Below the pieces are notes generated by a model. It had not been told where the DNA came from. It worked only from the letters and a program-made list of their open reading frames with translations, and did not search any database. Of a stretch of DNA of 20,531 nucleotides, positions 15,259 to 20,531 are shown piece after piece. Source of the stretch: a virus. Location of the stretch: the IMG/VR virus record IMGVR_UViG_3300011115_000505, positions 1 to 20,531 of that record. One strand, given 5' to 3'. Position 1 is the first letter of the stretch. Each line of letters begins with the position of its first letter. Made by a program: the position numbers and the translations under genes.

Positions 15259-15518
15259 TTTACAATTTACCTATGGCCACTAAACGCAAAAGCAAAAAGA
15301 TTGCCGCAAAAAAGCGTACAACCAAAGATACACCTTTAACAAAATTGGATTTTTGGGCTATCGCGGCACAAGAGGTTTATTTAGCTTGTCGCAAAGCTGG
15401 AATGAGTGAAGGCAATGCTCTTGCTTTTGCTATGGATCGTAGCAGTTATCCGGACTGGATTGTTTCGCCGGATGACCCAATACGCAAGCCTTGGGAAGAT
15501 GATGAGGAAGAAGATTAA
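15255..15518 (+). CDS. conserved small phage protein, basic N-terminus and acidic C-terminus
   Basis: An 87-residue protein. After a Lys/Arg-rich start (KRKSKKIAAKKR) it has a helical core (FWAIAAQEVYLACRKAGMSEGNALAFAMD), a short RSSYPDWIV motif, and a strongly acidic end (PWEDDEEED). I recognise this arrangement from small, usually unannotated actinophage proteins near phosphoesterase genes; no function is known. The start is GTG at 15255 in a GTGA overlap with GGAG at 15247-15250. ATG 15273 is in frame but has no ribosome site. The basic head and acidic tail could let it bind nucleic acid or a basic partner; this is only inferred. Confidence 0.7.
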   Translation: MIYNLPMATKRKSKKIAAKKRTTKDTPLTKLDFWAIAAQEVYLACRKAGMSEGNALAFAMDRSSYPDWIVSPDDPIRKPWEDDEEED

Positions 15519-16278
15519 GCGCGATAAGAGTTTTAATGCAAAGTACCTTATTGTGTCAGATCTTCAAGTCCCATTTCAATTTGATGCGGCAATTGTTAAT
15601 TTAAAAAAGTTAGTTAATGCTTTTAAATTTGACTTGGTTTTAAATGTTGGAGATGAACTTGATCTAAATACAGTTTCGCGTTGGAGCCAAGGTAAGCCAG
15701 AATCTTTTGAACAAACTCTAAATGCCGACAGGGATCTCTGCAAAGATATTCTTTATGATTTAAAAACAGATGTGGTTTCAAGATCTAATCATGGTGATCG
15801 CCTATATAAAGCCGTAATGCAGGTACCTGGTCTTTTAGAATTACCAGAATTGCAATATGACAAATTCATGGATTTTGATGAACTTGGCATTTATTATGCA
15901 AAAAAACCTTTTGAGATACCCGGAACTGACTTTGTACTCTGTCATGGGGATGAAGGAACCATGTCCAAGATTGGCGGCGGTACCGCGCTAAACATAGCCA
16001 AACGCTGGGGTAGATCCTGTATTACTGGCCATAGTCATAGAATGGGCTATACATGCCACTCAGAGGCCTTTAATGGCCGATTACAGAGGGTTTTAGTAGG
16101 AGTTGAGGTAGGACATACATGTGACATGTCAAAGATGGCTTATTTAGGCATTAAAGGCTATGCAAACTGGCAAGCCGGGGCGGTCATCATGACAGTCAAG
16201 AGGGGTAATGTGAGTTTTGAGATGATCCGGTTCAATAATGATGGGAGTTTTACAGCTCAAGGCAAAGCCTTTGGGTAG
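15499..16278 (+). CDS. calcineurin-like metallophosphoesterase
   Basis: A 259-residue protein with the metallophosphoesterase blocks in order: SDLQ (Asp21, with Gln23 in place of the usual His), NVGDELD (Asp52, Asp55), SNHGD (Asn97, His98), CHGD (His149) and GHSHR (His178, His180). Substitution of Gln in the first block occurs in phage members of the family. It hydrolyses phosphate esters of unknown identity; nucleic-acid ends or nucleotides are candidates. The frame is open back to 15406, but that part only overlaps the previous gene. ATG 15499, or ATG 15502 just after it, is the likely start. It overlaps the preceding gene by 20 bases. Confidence 0.85.
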   Translation: MMRKKIKRDKSFNAKYLIVSDLQVPFQFDAAIVNLKKLVNAFKFDLVLNVGDELDLNTVSRWSQGKPESFEQTLNADRDLCKDILYDLKTDVVSRSNHGDRLYKAVMQVPGLLELPELQYDKFMDFDELGIYYAKKPFEIPGTDFVLCHGDEGTMSKIGGGTALNIAKRWGRSCITGHSHRMGYTCHSEAFNGRLQRVLVGVEVGHTCDMSKMAYLGIKGYANWQAGAVIMTVKRGNVSFEMIRFNNDGSFTAQGKAFG

Positions 16279-16280
16279 TT

Positions 16281-16314
16281 GCAATTGTCAGTCGGGTATG
16301 GTTCAATTGCTTTT
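16281..16314 (+). promoter_or_regulatory. CAATTG inverted repeat: hairpin or paired operator
   Basis: GCAATTG (16281-16287) and CAATTGC (16304-16310) are perfect reverse complements, separated by 16 bases and followed by TTTT. The 64-base gap 16279-16342 is one of the few real non-coding gaps. It may be a weak terminator at the border of the phosphoesterase and replication genes, or a two-site operator. TTGCAA (16279-16284) and TTCAAT (16302-16307), 17 bp apart, could also form a poor promoter over the same bases. Confidence 0.35.
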
Positions 16315-16342
16315 GTAAATCCATTTGAAGGGATGGGTAACA

Positions 16343-16612
16343 ATGAAAATCACTAAGAATCAATTTGAAGCTTTAACTGATGCTCAGATGGAATGGGCTG
16401 GTGAAAGTGATTGGTCAAAACAATTAGATAGATTTGAAGATACCATTTGTTGGTCTCACAAGTTTATTTATTGGGTAGAAAATTATGCTTCAATCATTTT
16501 AGCTACTGAATTTTTAAAACAAAACAGATTTGATTTCAGTATCTCTTATGATAATGCAATTGGTCAATATTGTTTTACAACCGACTATGCAGGTTCATGG
16601 GTGAGAGTATGA
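16343..16612 (+). CDS. small unknown protein, aromatic-rich
   Basis: An 89-residue protein with many Trp, Phe and Tyr residues (WAGESDWSKQLDRF, CWSHKFIYWVENYAS, YCFTTDYAGSWVRV). No family is recognised. It begins a group of genes coupled by overlaps. ATG 16343 is preferred over the in-frame TTG at 16325 because AAGGGA (16328-16333) lies 9 nt upstream. It shares an ATGA overlap with the Prim-Pol gene. As the first gene after the 16279-16342 gap it may be expressed early. An anti-host factor is conceivable, but nothing shows it. Confidence 0.65.
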   Translation: MKITKNQFEALTDAQMEWAGESDWSKQLDRFEDTICWSHKFIYWVENYASIILATEFLKQNRFDFSISYDNAIGQYCFTTDYAGSWVRV

Positions 16613-17091
16613 ACGCTATAGCGTATGCAGAAAAAGGTTGGGTGGTAATGCCACTTAGAAAACAATCAAAAGAGCCATGCAAGTTTTTAAGACATGGTTA
16701 TCTTGATGCAAGTGCAGATTTAAACACAATAAAAAAATGGTTCCAAGATCCAGAGTTAAATATTGGTTTGGCTATAAAACAATCTGCCTTAGTTGTATTA
16801 GATTTTGATAAACGCAATGCTACTAATAAACAGGAGTGGCAAAATTATTTTCAGTGGTGCATCAAACTTAATACTCATACTGTAAAAACAGATGATGGGT
16901 ACCACTTTTATTTTAAAGCTAATCCTGAATTACAGTTTAAAGGCAAGTTGGCTACTGGCATTGATATTAAACATAAAGGTTATGTTGTACTACCACCATC
17001 TATACATCCAAACGGCACACAATATTCTGTGATGAATGATGTTGAGCCAATAGATCTACCAGATGGTCTAATGAAGGCAATGACTTGGTAA
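16609..17091 (+). CDS. stand-alone Prim-Pol domain (bifunctional primase/polymerase N-terminal type)
   Basis: A 160-residue protein with the archaeo-eukaryotic-type Prim-Pol motifs. The metal-binding pair is Asp65-x-Asp67 in LVVLDFDKR; the nucleotide-binding His99 lies in DDGYHFYF; the third acidic residue is Asp119 in ATGIDIKHKG, followed by GYVVLPPSIHPNG. KGWVVMPLRKQSKEP at the N-terminus is also typical. All catalytic residues are present, but the usual C-terminal helicase part is missing, so this is the catalytic core alone. It would make primers or short DNA on a template. The start is ATG 16609, in an ATGA overlap. Confidence 0.85.
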   Translation: MNAIAYAEKGWVVMPLRKQSKEPCKFLRHGYLDASADLNTIKKWFQDPELNIGLAIKQSALVVLDFDKRNATNKQEWQNYFQWCIKLNTHTVKTDDGYHFYFKANPELQFKGKLATGIDIKHKGYVVLPPSIHPNGTQYSVMNDVEPIDLPDGLMKAMTW

Positions 17092-17282
17092 TAGTTAAAT
17101 GGGACAAGATAAGTGGTGCGTATGTTGATGACAAACGCAAACACTTTGTTAAGGCTTCTCTGATTAGGGAGTATGCACATAAAGCTATGGGTGCCACTCA
17201 GGTCAGGGGCAGACTCTCAGCCAAAATGGTTGAGGGTTATTGGTTAGACAAGTTCAAGGAAGCGGTGAAATATGAACTATGA
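17085..17282 (+). CDS. small basic unknown protein in the replication region
   Basis: A 65-residue protein (VIVKWDKISGAYVDDKRKHF onward) with a basic, helical body. It begins at TTG 17085, overlapping the Prim-Pol stop by 7 bases, with GAAGG at 17073-17077 seven bases upstream. No ATG is available until near residue 48, so a TTG start is the only way to keep the frame. I do not recognise a family with confidence. Its place between Prim-Pol and a membrane protein, and its charge, suggest a DNA-related role. The overlap with the next gene is 11 bases. Confidence 0.6.
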   Translation: MVIVKWDKISGAYVDDKRKHFVKASLIREYAHKAMGATQVRGRLSAKMVEGYWLDKFKEAVKYEL

Positions 17283-17529
17283 AATATGGGGTTGGTTGGT
17301 AACAATCAGCTTATTCACTTTGGTGGCTTTGCTTATAGGAGTCACATGGATAGTGGCCGTAGAAAATGGCTATGACAAAGGCTATAAAGCCGGATACAAA
17401 CGCGGTGTTATGGATACAAAGCAATCAAATGTGCGGATACACCCATCATTGCGTGAAAATCAGCTTAAGCAAGATAATGATTATTTAATGGATCGCGTAG
17501 TAAGTCTTTGGGATAGGGAAAATAAATGA
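17272..17529 (+). CDS. single-pass membrane protein with GY repeat
   Basis: An 85-residue protein. Residues about 6-30 form one membrane helix (WLVTISLFTLVALLIGVTWI). Just behind it lies a repeated Gly-Tyr pattern (NGYDKGYKAGYKRG), then a polar tail with a helix rich in Asn, Asp and Leu. By the positive-inside rule the basic repeat and tail should be cytoplasmic. The gene lies inside a replication and recombination group, so it may tether phage DNA work or a host factor to the membrane; this is inference. The start overlaps the previous gene, and the end is ATGA-coupled to the next. Confidence 0.6.
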   Translation: MNYEIWGWLVTISLFTLVALLIGVTWIVAVENGYDKGYKAGYKRGVMDTKQSNVRIHPSLRENQLKQDNDYLMDRVVSLWDRENK

Positions 17530-18119
17530 AGCCAGACCTATCTCAATATGAAGATGCCGCTACCTTAAATAAGTGGTTCATAAATAATTATCCAATGGGT
17601 CGCTTAGATTTAAGTATCTATCAATTGGATCTTGATAAGGGCATTGTTGTATTTAAAGGCAGTGTATGGCGTGATCTGAATGATGCTTTCCCGGCTGTTA
17701 CAAACTATGCCAAAGGTGAGCGTGATGAATTTCCAACCCATATGCGTAAGTGGTATCTGGAAGATACTGCAACAAGCTGTATTGCTAGATGTCTGGTACT
17801 GATCAAAGGATCAAACAAGACTGCACCTAAAGAGTCCATGATTGCGGCAACACAATGGTCTGTTGAACCAAAAACAGAGTTAGAGATTGATTTGTTGCAA
17901 CCAAACCCACAATCGGTAATTACTACACAAGAGGTTACTAATCTGACAAATGCTCTTTGTGAGAATGGCGTACGCATGATCTACAAGACTGGCATATCAA
18001 AGACTACAAATAAACCTTTTGCTGGTTATGTATGTGCCTGTGGTGGTCAATGCAAGCCGATATGGGGCAGTCAAAAATCTGATGGCACTTGGGTATTTAA
18101 GGAGCCTGTTCATGGGTGA
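17526..18119 (+). CDS. recombination/ssDNA-annealing-like protein with C-terminal Cys motif
   Basis: A 197-residue protein. Residues 1-110 have the pattern of a widespread actinophage protein: a NYPMGRLDLSIYQLDLDKG start, a strand IVVFKGSVWRDL, and a helix EDTATSCIARCLVLIKGS, which recalls the ETSA.GRAL helix in Erf-like and related annealing proteins. Residues 110-150 are an acidic/Asn-Pro linker. The end holds CACGGQC (Cys-x-Cys-x3-Cys), a possible metal-binding tail. It lies next to a PD-(D/E)XK nuclease, a common pairing for phage recombination. The function is inferred from pattern and neighbours. Confidence 0.5.
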   Translation: MKPDLSQYEDAATLNKWFINNYPMGRLDLSIYQLDLDKGIVVFKGSVWRDLNDAFPAVTNYAKGERDEFPTHMRKWYLEDTATSCIARCLVLIKGSNKTAPKESMIAATQWSVEPKTELEIDLLQPNPQSVITTQEVTNLTNALCENGVRMIYKTGISKTTNKPFAGYVCACGGQCKPIWGSQKSDGTWVFKEPVHG

Positions 18120-18282
18120 TATGGAGATGATTGACCAATATGGCGTAAAGGCAACCTTTACAGATAAAGGTGTCTTTGTTGATCTTGTGCCGGATGCTGA
18201 ATGTTGCGTAGCTTGTAATGATGCAAGACTTTTGCGTGAAGGCACATTCAAGGTTTGTGTCATGTGTGGATGCAGACAGTGA
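18112..18282 (+). CDS. small zinc-ribbon protein
   Basis: A 56-residue protein with CCVAC (Cys31, Cys32, Cys35) and CVMCGC (Cys49, Cys52, Cys54). Cys32-x2-Cys35 and Cys49-x2-Cys52 give a typical four-Cys zinc ribbon. The N-terminal half is a small acidic beta-like segment (VKATFTDKGVFVDLVPD). ATG 18112 is set by AAGGAG at 18099-18104, a very good ribosome site 7 nt upstream; earlier in-frame codons belong to the overlap with the previous gene. It could bind DNA, RNA or a host protein. It overlaps its neighbours at both ends. Confidence 0.7.
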   Translation: MGDMEMIDQYGVKATFTDKGVFVDLVPDAECCVACNDARLLREGTFKVCVMCGCRQ

Positions 18283-18779
18283 GCTTTGATTACATGGACT
18301 CATTTCATAAGGGTCATGCATATAACTGTTTTGTAGCTGATATTTTAAGACAGTTTGGTGTGCCTGATGTTGAGGTACCTGAGATGTGGGATGCTCAAAA
18401 TGCAGAGCAAAGAATGGATAAAACCATCAATGAAAAAGATGTTTTAGTTGGTGGTTTAGTCCTAGAGATTAAAAGCCGTAATTTAAAATTTGAGGATATT
18501 GAGAGTTTTCCTTATGAGAAGATCTTAATTGATACAGTAGATGGCTATGACAAAAAAGCTGTTAAACCCTTTGCCTATGTCATGGTCAGCCAGGTAACAG
18601 GTAAAATGTTTGCTATTGCCGGTGCAACAAAAGAACACTGGTCAATTGGCGATATACATGACCCACACCGCAATATAGATTATGAAGCTTATTTTGCAAC
18701 CAAAAGGCATTGCAGACCTTTTATAGATTTAGTAGATATACTACTTGAACTTGCTGCCGATAGAGCCAGAGAGGTGTAA
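18279..18779 (+). CDS. PD-(D/E)XK-type nuclease
   Basis: A 166-residue protein with the core Asp54 (in EKDVLVGG) and Glu63-x-Lys65 (in LVLEIKSRN), the two-strand signature of PD-(D/E)XK nucleases. The following segments, SFPYEKILIDTVDGYDKKAV and KPFAYVMVSQVTGKMFAI, complete the fold. I recognise similar proteins in actinophages, usually unnamed. Candidate roles are recombination, degradation of host DNA, or junction resolution. The start is GTG 18279 (GTGA overlap with the zinc-ribbon stop); ATG 18294 is the alternative. The catalytic residues are intact. Confidence 0.75.
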   Translation: MSFDYMDSFHKGHAYNCFVADILRQFGVPDVEVPEMWDAQNAEQRMDKTINEKDVLVGGLVLEIKSRNLKFEDIESFPYEKILIDTVDGYDKKAVKPFAYVMVSQVTGKMFAIAGATKEHWSIGDIHDPHRNIDYEAYFATKRHCRPFIDLVDILLELAADRAREV

Positions 18780-18858
18780 GTGCGGATCCTGGGTCTATCC
18801 AGGCCAATCCTGCACTGTTTGTTATATCCTGAATAAGACACAAAAAAGGCTATCTTGA
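18745..18858 (+). CDS. possible 37-residue zinc-knuckle microprotein
   Basis: The sequence between the nuclease and the next gene is open in one frame up to TGA 18856-18858. It carries CKCGSWVYPGQSCTVC, a Cys-x-Cys-x9-Cys-x2-Cys pattern that can hold a zinc ion. Possible starts are TTG 18745 and TTG 18751, neither with a clear ribosome site. If real it overlaps the nuclease gene by 35 bases. A C-terminal extension of the nuclease by frameshift is a second possibility, though no slippery site is seen. Confidence 0.3.
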   Translation: MNLLPIEPERCKCGSWVYPGQSCTVCYILNKTQKRLS

Positions 18859-18873
18859 AAGGTAGGTCTTTAC

Positions 18874-19356
18874 ATGTTATGGTTCAACCGCTTTGTGGGG
18901 GGCTTACACTGGAACTCAGTCAGACCAAGTGATGCCATCTCTTACCTACTCAATGTTTTTAATTGGGGGGGTAGGGGGGGCTTTCCTAAGAATCTAGTCA
19001 CCCAAGTGACAATGATTTTAATAATAAATCTTTTAATAACAAATAATGCTTTTGCAGTTCAAAACAAGAATATTTACAAACAAGAGTATTTTAGGCAGTT
19101 GCATTACAATGTTGATCAGATTGATTGTTTAGTATCCCTAATTGATGAAGAAAATAGGAGTTGGGATATTCGGGCAAAGAATGGCTCACATTATGGATTA
19201 CCTCAAGGTAGATCTAAATTCTTAGCTACAGCTACCTATAGGCAACAGATAACCTGGCATATAAAATATATAAAAAATCGCTATGGGACTGATAGATCCG
19301 GTGCGGCAAACGCCTGTGGTGCATGGAGTCACTGGCTTATGAAGGGCTGGCATTGA
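18874..19356 (+). CDS. secreted or anchored transglycosylase-like protein (SLT/lysozyme type)
   Basis: The frame gives 160 residues from ATG 18874, which has AAAGG-TAGG (18858-18866) upstream, or 114 from ATG 19012. The shorter form starts with a signal-peptide-like stretch (MILIINLLITNNAFA, AFA as cleavage site). The core then has DEENRSWDIRAKNGSHYGLPQG, a helix with YRQQITWHIKYIKNRYG, and the end CGAWSHWLMKGWH. That is the fold pattern of actinobacterial transglycosylase/lysozyme domains, with one of the two Glu (46-47 of the short form) as catalytic candidate. It would cut glycan strands outside the membrane. The first 46 residues contain the G-run and read like non-coding leader. Confidence 0.65.
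   Translation: MLWFNRFVGGLHWNSVRPSDAISYLLNVFNWGGRGGFPKNLVTQVTMILIINLLITNNAFAVQNKNIYKQEYFRQLHYNVDQIDCLVSLIDEENRSWDIRAKNGSHYGLPQGRSKFLATATYRQQITWHIKYIKNRYGTDRSGAANACGAWSHWLMKGWH
18897..18980 (+). other. G-tracts with G-quadruplex potential
   Basis: Three long G-runs stand out in AT-rich DNA: G6 at 18897-18902, G7 at 18965-18971 and G7 at 18974-18980, the last two split only by TA. The pair reads GGG-G-GGG-TA-GGG-G-GGG and so meets the usual G3 N1-7 quadruplex rule in one stretch. They lie between the two possible starts of the transglycosylase gene. Confidence 0.6.
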
Positions 19357-19517
19357 GATCAGACTGTCAGCATGTATATAAAATTTTAAATACACCTTTG
19401 TGTCATTACTGTGGATTGGCGACTCATGAAGTAGATTGCGTGCAACAAAACAAGCTGATGGAACAATGGAAGATTGATCACCCGGAAGCTAAATATGGAG
19501 GGTGGATGTCAATTTGA
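19353..19517 (+). CDS. small Cys/His protein (zinc-binding type)
   Basis: A 54-residue protein from TTG 19353, or 64 from ATG 19323. It has CQHVYKILNTPLCHYCGLAT followed by HEVDC; the CHYC pair plus the flanking Cys and His residues fit a small zinc-binding fold. It is similar to short actinophage proteins I know only as hypothetical. The TTG start shares TTGA with the previous stop and has GAAGGG at 19338-19343 nine bases upstream. The ATG has no ribosome site and would give a 34-base overlap, so the TTG is preferred. The end again overlaps the next gene through TTGA. Confidence 0.6.
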   Translation: MRSDCQHVYKILNTPLCHYCGLATHEVDCVQQNKLMEQWKIDHPEAKYGGWMSI

Positions 19518-20248
19518 AAGATACAGAAAAAATCACAATAGGTATCTGCTCACCTGGATATGTTGTAACAGATTTTATGACAAGCATCTTGGATGTGGCT
19601 AGATCACAAAAGCAATTGGGTCAATTCATTTCATTACAAGGATCAGGGGTAATCAGTCGCTTACGCAATCAAGTGGTTGCAACATTCCTGGCTAAGACCA
19701 AAGATGACTGGCTATTACAGATAGATACTGACCAAAGATTTACAGTTAAGGATTTTACAAAGCTGAGAGATGCGGCAGATGCCAAGACCAGACCAATTGT
19801 GTCAGCAGTGGTTCATGGTGGATGGGAAGTCGGTGAGGCATACCCAGAGCCGGTGCCATGTATTTATAGGACAGGTGAGTCGGGTGGATTGTTTGCAGTA
19901 CATGACTATCCTAAAGACTCTATAATAGAGATTGATGCATGTGGCACTGGGGCAATCCTGGTACATAGATCCGTCTGGGAACGCTTTGAAAGAGAAGCTG
20001 ACCCAACCCACCAAGGCAAGATGTGGGGCTACTACCAGGATATGCCACTGCACAATGAATGGGTTGGTGAGGATCTGTTATGGAGCATGAGAGCTAAAAG
20101 CTTTGGATATAAGATCTATGCACATACCGGCGTACAAATGGAACATCAGCGTAAGATGTGGGTAAGTCAGAGGCAACACTCAGACTTTGCAAGGTTTAGG
20201 CAAACAAGACTACAAAGTAAAGAGGCAAGTGATGGCAATAGTAAATAG
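19514..20248 (+). CDS. glycosyltransferase family 2-like protein
   Basis: A 244-residue protein from TTG 19514, or 248 from GTG 19502. It begins ITIGICSPGYVVTDFM, has SRLRNQVVATFL, and the metal-binding Asp71-Thr72-Asp73 in LLQIDTDQRF. Further on are ACGTGAILVHRSVWERF and GEDLLWSMRAKSFGYKIYAH with a final VQMEH, the standard order of GT-A transferases of phage type. All key residues are there. It is not next to the first glycosyltransferase, so it may act on a different acceptor. GGAGGG at 19497-19502 suits the TTG (11 nt) and is too close for the GTG. Confidence 0.8.
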   Translation: MKDTEKITIGICSPGYVVTDFMTSILDVARSQKQLGQFISLQGSGVISRLRNQVVATFLAKTKDDWLLQIDTDQRFTVKDFTKLRDAADAKTRPIVSAVVHGGWEVGEAYPEPVPCIYRTGESGGLFAVHDYPKDSIIEIDACGTGAILVHRSVWERFEREADPTHQGKMWGYYQDMPLHNEWVGEDLLWSMRAKSFGYKIYAHTGVQMEHQRKMWVSQRQHSDFARFRQTRLQSKEASDGNSK

Positions 20249-20489
20249 TCAGGCAACAGTAACTACAACAAGTCAATCAATAGTCAGTGTTGATAATGTC
20301 AGCAGAGATGTCTTGCTTCATTCTAAACATACAATATGCATTGGCAATAGCGGTGTAACAAGTAGCAATGGCTTCCTCTTGGATAATGGCGACAAGGTGC
20401 GCTTGACATTGATGGAGGGTGAAGATTTATGGGCAGTAGCTACAACCGGATCAGGCACTCTACACATACTGGTCAGTAAGATAGATTAA
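20232..20489 (+). CDS. small beta-rich protein, possible virion decoration protein
   Basis: An 85-residue Ser/Thr/Val-rich protein (MAIVNSQATVTTTSQSIVSV onward). The TICIGNSGVTSSNGFLLDNG segment followed by DLWAVATTGSGTLHILV is the pattern of a small beta-sandwich seen in phage virion proteins, where a strand-turn XIGNSGVTSSNGF precedes an Ala-Val strand. It lies at the far end of the window, overlapping the glycosyltransferase gene by 17 bases, not in the structural block. ATG 20232 has AGAGG at 20221-20225. If the ends are joined it lies just before the packaging genes. A decoration or minor structural role is inferred, not shown. Confidence 0.55.
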   Translation: MAIVNSQATVTTTSQSIVSVDNVSRDVLLHSKHTICIGNSGVTSSNGFLLDNGDKVRLTLMEGEDLWAVATTGSGTLHILVSKID

Positions 20490-20500
20490 AACTATATGCG

Positions 20501-20531
20501 TTTTTTTTTATTTTGCACGCGTGCGGAATAC
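20501..20531. other. right-end region with T9 run and palindrome
   Basis: After the last gene come nine T (20501-20509), the perfect 10-bp palindrome GCACGCGTGC (20515-20524) and GCGGAA (20523-20528). No GC-rich stem precedes the T-run, so it is not a normal terminator. The last 17 bases are GC-rich compared with the rest of the window and may be part of a packaging end. Confidence 0.4.

Noticed and set aside
15406-15498. N-terminal extension of the phosphoesterase (MKAMLLLLLW type, signal-like)
   Set aside because: It is an out-of-frame reading of the conserved small protein gene; the hydrophobic run comes from its Ala/Leu codons.
20490-20531. T9 run as an intrinsic terminator
   Set aside because: No stable GC-rich stem lies directly before the run; the nearby palindrome comes after it.
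1-20531. Direct terminal repeat, integrase, repressor, tRNA gene or CRISPR array
   Set aside because: The first and last bases do not repeat each other, no protein matches recombinase or repressor patterns, and no cloverleaf or regular spacer repeat was seen by eye on either strand; a dedicated search was not possible.

Overview
The window reads as a tailed-phage genome of siphovirus type, or most of one. Every gene lies on the + strand, the sequence is almost fully coding, and neighbouring genes usually overlap by 1 to 20 bases through TAATG, ATGA, GTGA and TTGA junctions. The DNA is clearly AT-rich (about 40% G+C by eye), yet most of the proteins resemble families I know from actinobacteriophages. 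These include an HK97-type head module, a small hydrophobic protein between terminase and portal, an M15 endolysin and a PD-(D/E)XK nuclease. An AT-rich actinophage-like genome suggests a virus of low-GC freshwater Actinobacteria (acI / Nanopelagicales type). The host is an inference. I see no integrase, excisionase, repressor, partition gene, tRNA or CRISPR array, so a strictly lytic life style is the simplest reading.

Layout. 1-2096: HNH endonuclease, small and large terminase, and a 48-residue two-helix membrane protein. 2096-5801: portal, prohead protease, a two-module conserved protein and the HK97-fold major capsid protein. The capsid gene has its own candidate promoter (perfect TATAAT, 17-bp spacer) and a strong 11-bp hairpin behind it. 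5852-7800: head-tail connector, tail terminator, tail tube and tail assembly chaperone. The chaperone gene carries a well-formed -1 frameshift signal: slippery A AAA AAT, 6-nt spacer, 11-bp stem. 7801-12802: a basic tail/neck protein, a short tape measure, tail hub, tail fibre and a small fibre-associated protein. 12820-13684: M15 endolysin and two small membrane proteins, probably holins. 13703-15258: a glycosyltransferase and an NAD-dependent epimerase/dehydratase.

15255-20489: the non-structural end of the genome. It holds a conserved acidic small protein, a metallophosphoesterase, an unknown protein, a stand-alone Prim-Pol domain, several small Cys-rich or membrane proteins, an ssDNA-annealing/recombination-like protein, a PD-(D/E)XK nuclease, a secreted transglycosylase-like protein, a second glycosyltransferase and a small beta-rich protein.

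How it fits together. The first 13.7 kb builds the virion and lyses the cell. The rest is a very lean replication and host-takeover set with no DNA polymerase or helicase, so replication must lean on the host. Three sugar-acting genes suggest modification of the virion or the host surface. The best leads for a second look are the frameshift element, the capsid transcription unit with an inverted repeat over the connector start, the G-tract leader before the transglycosylase gene, the group of small zinc-binding-like proteins, and the dyad formed if the two ends of the window are joined.
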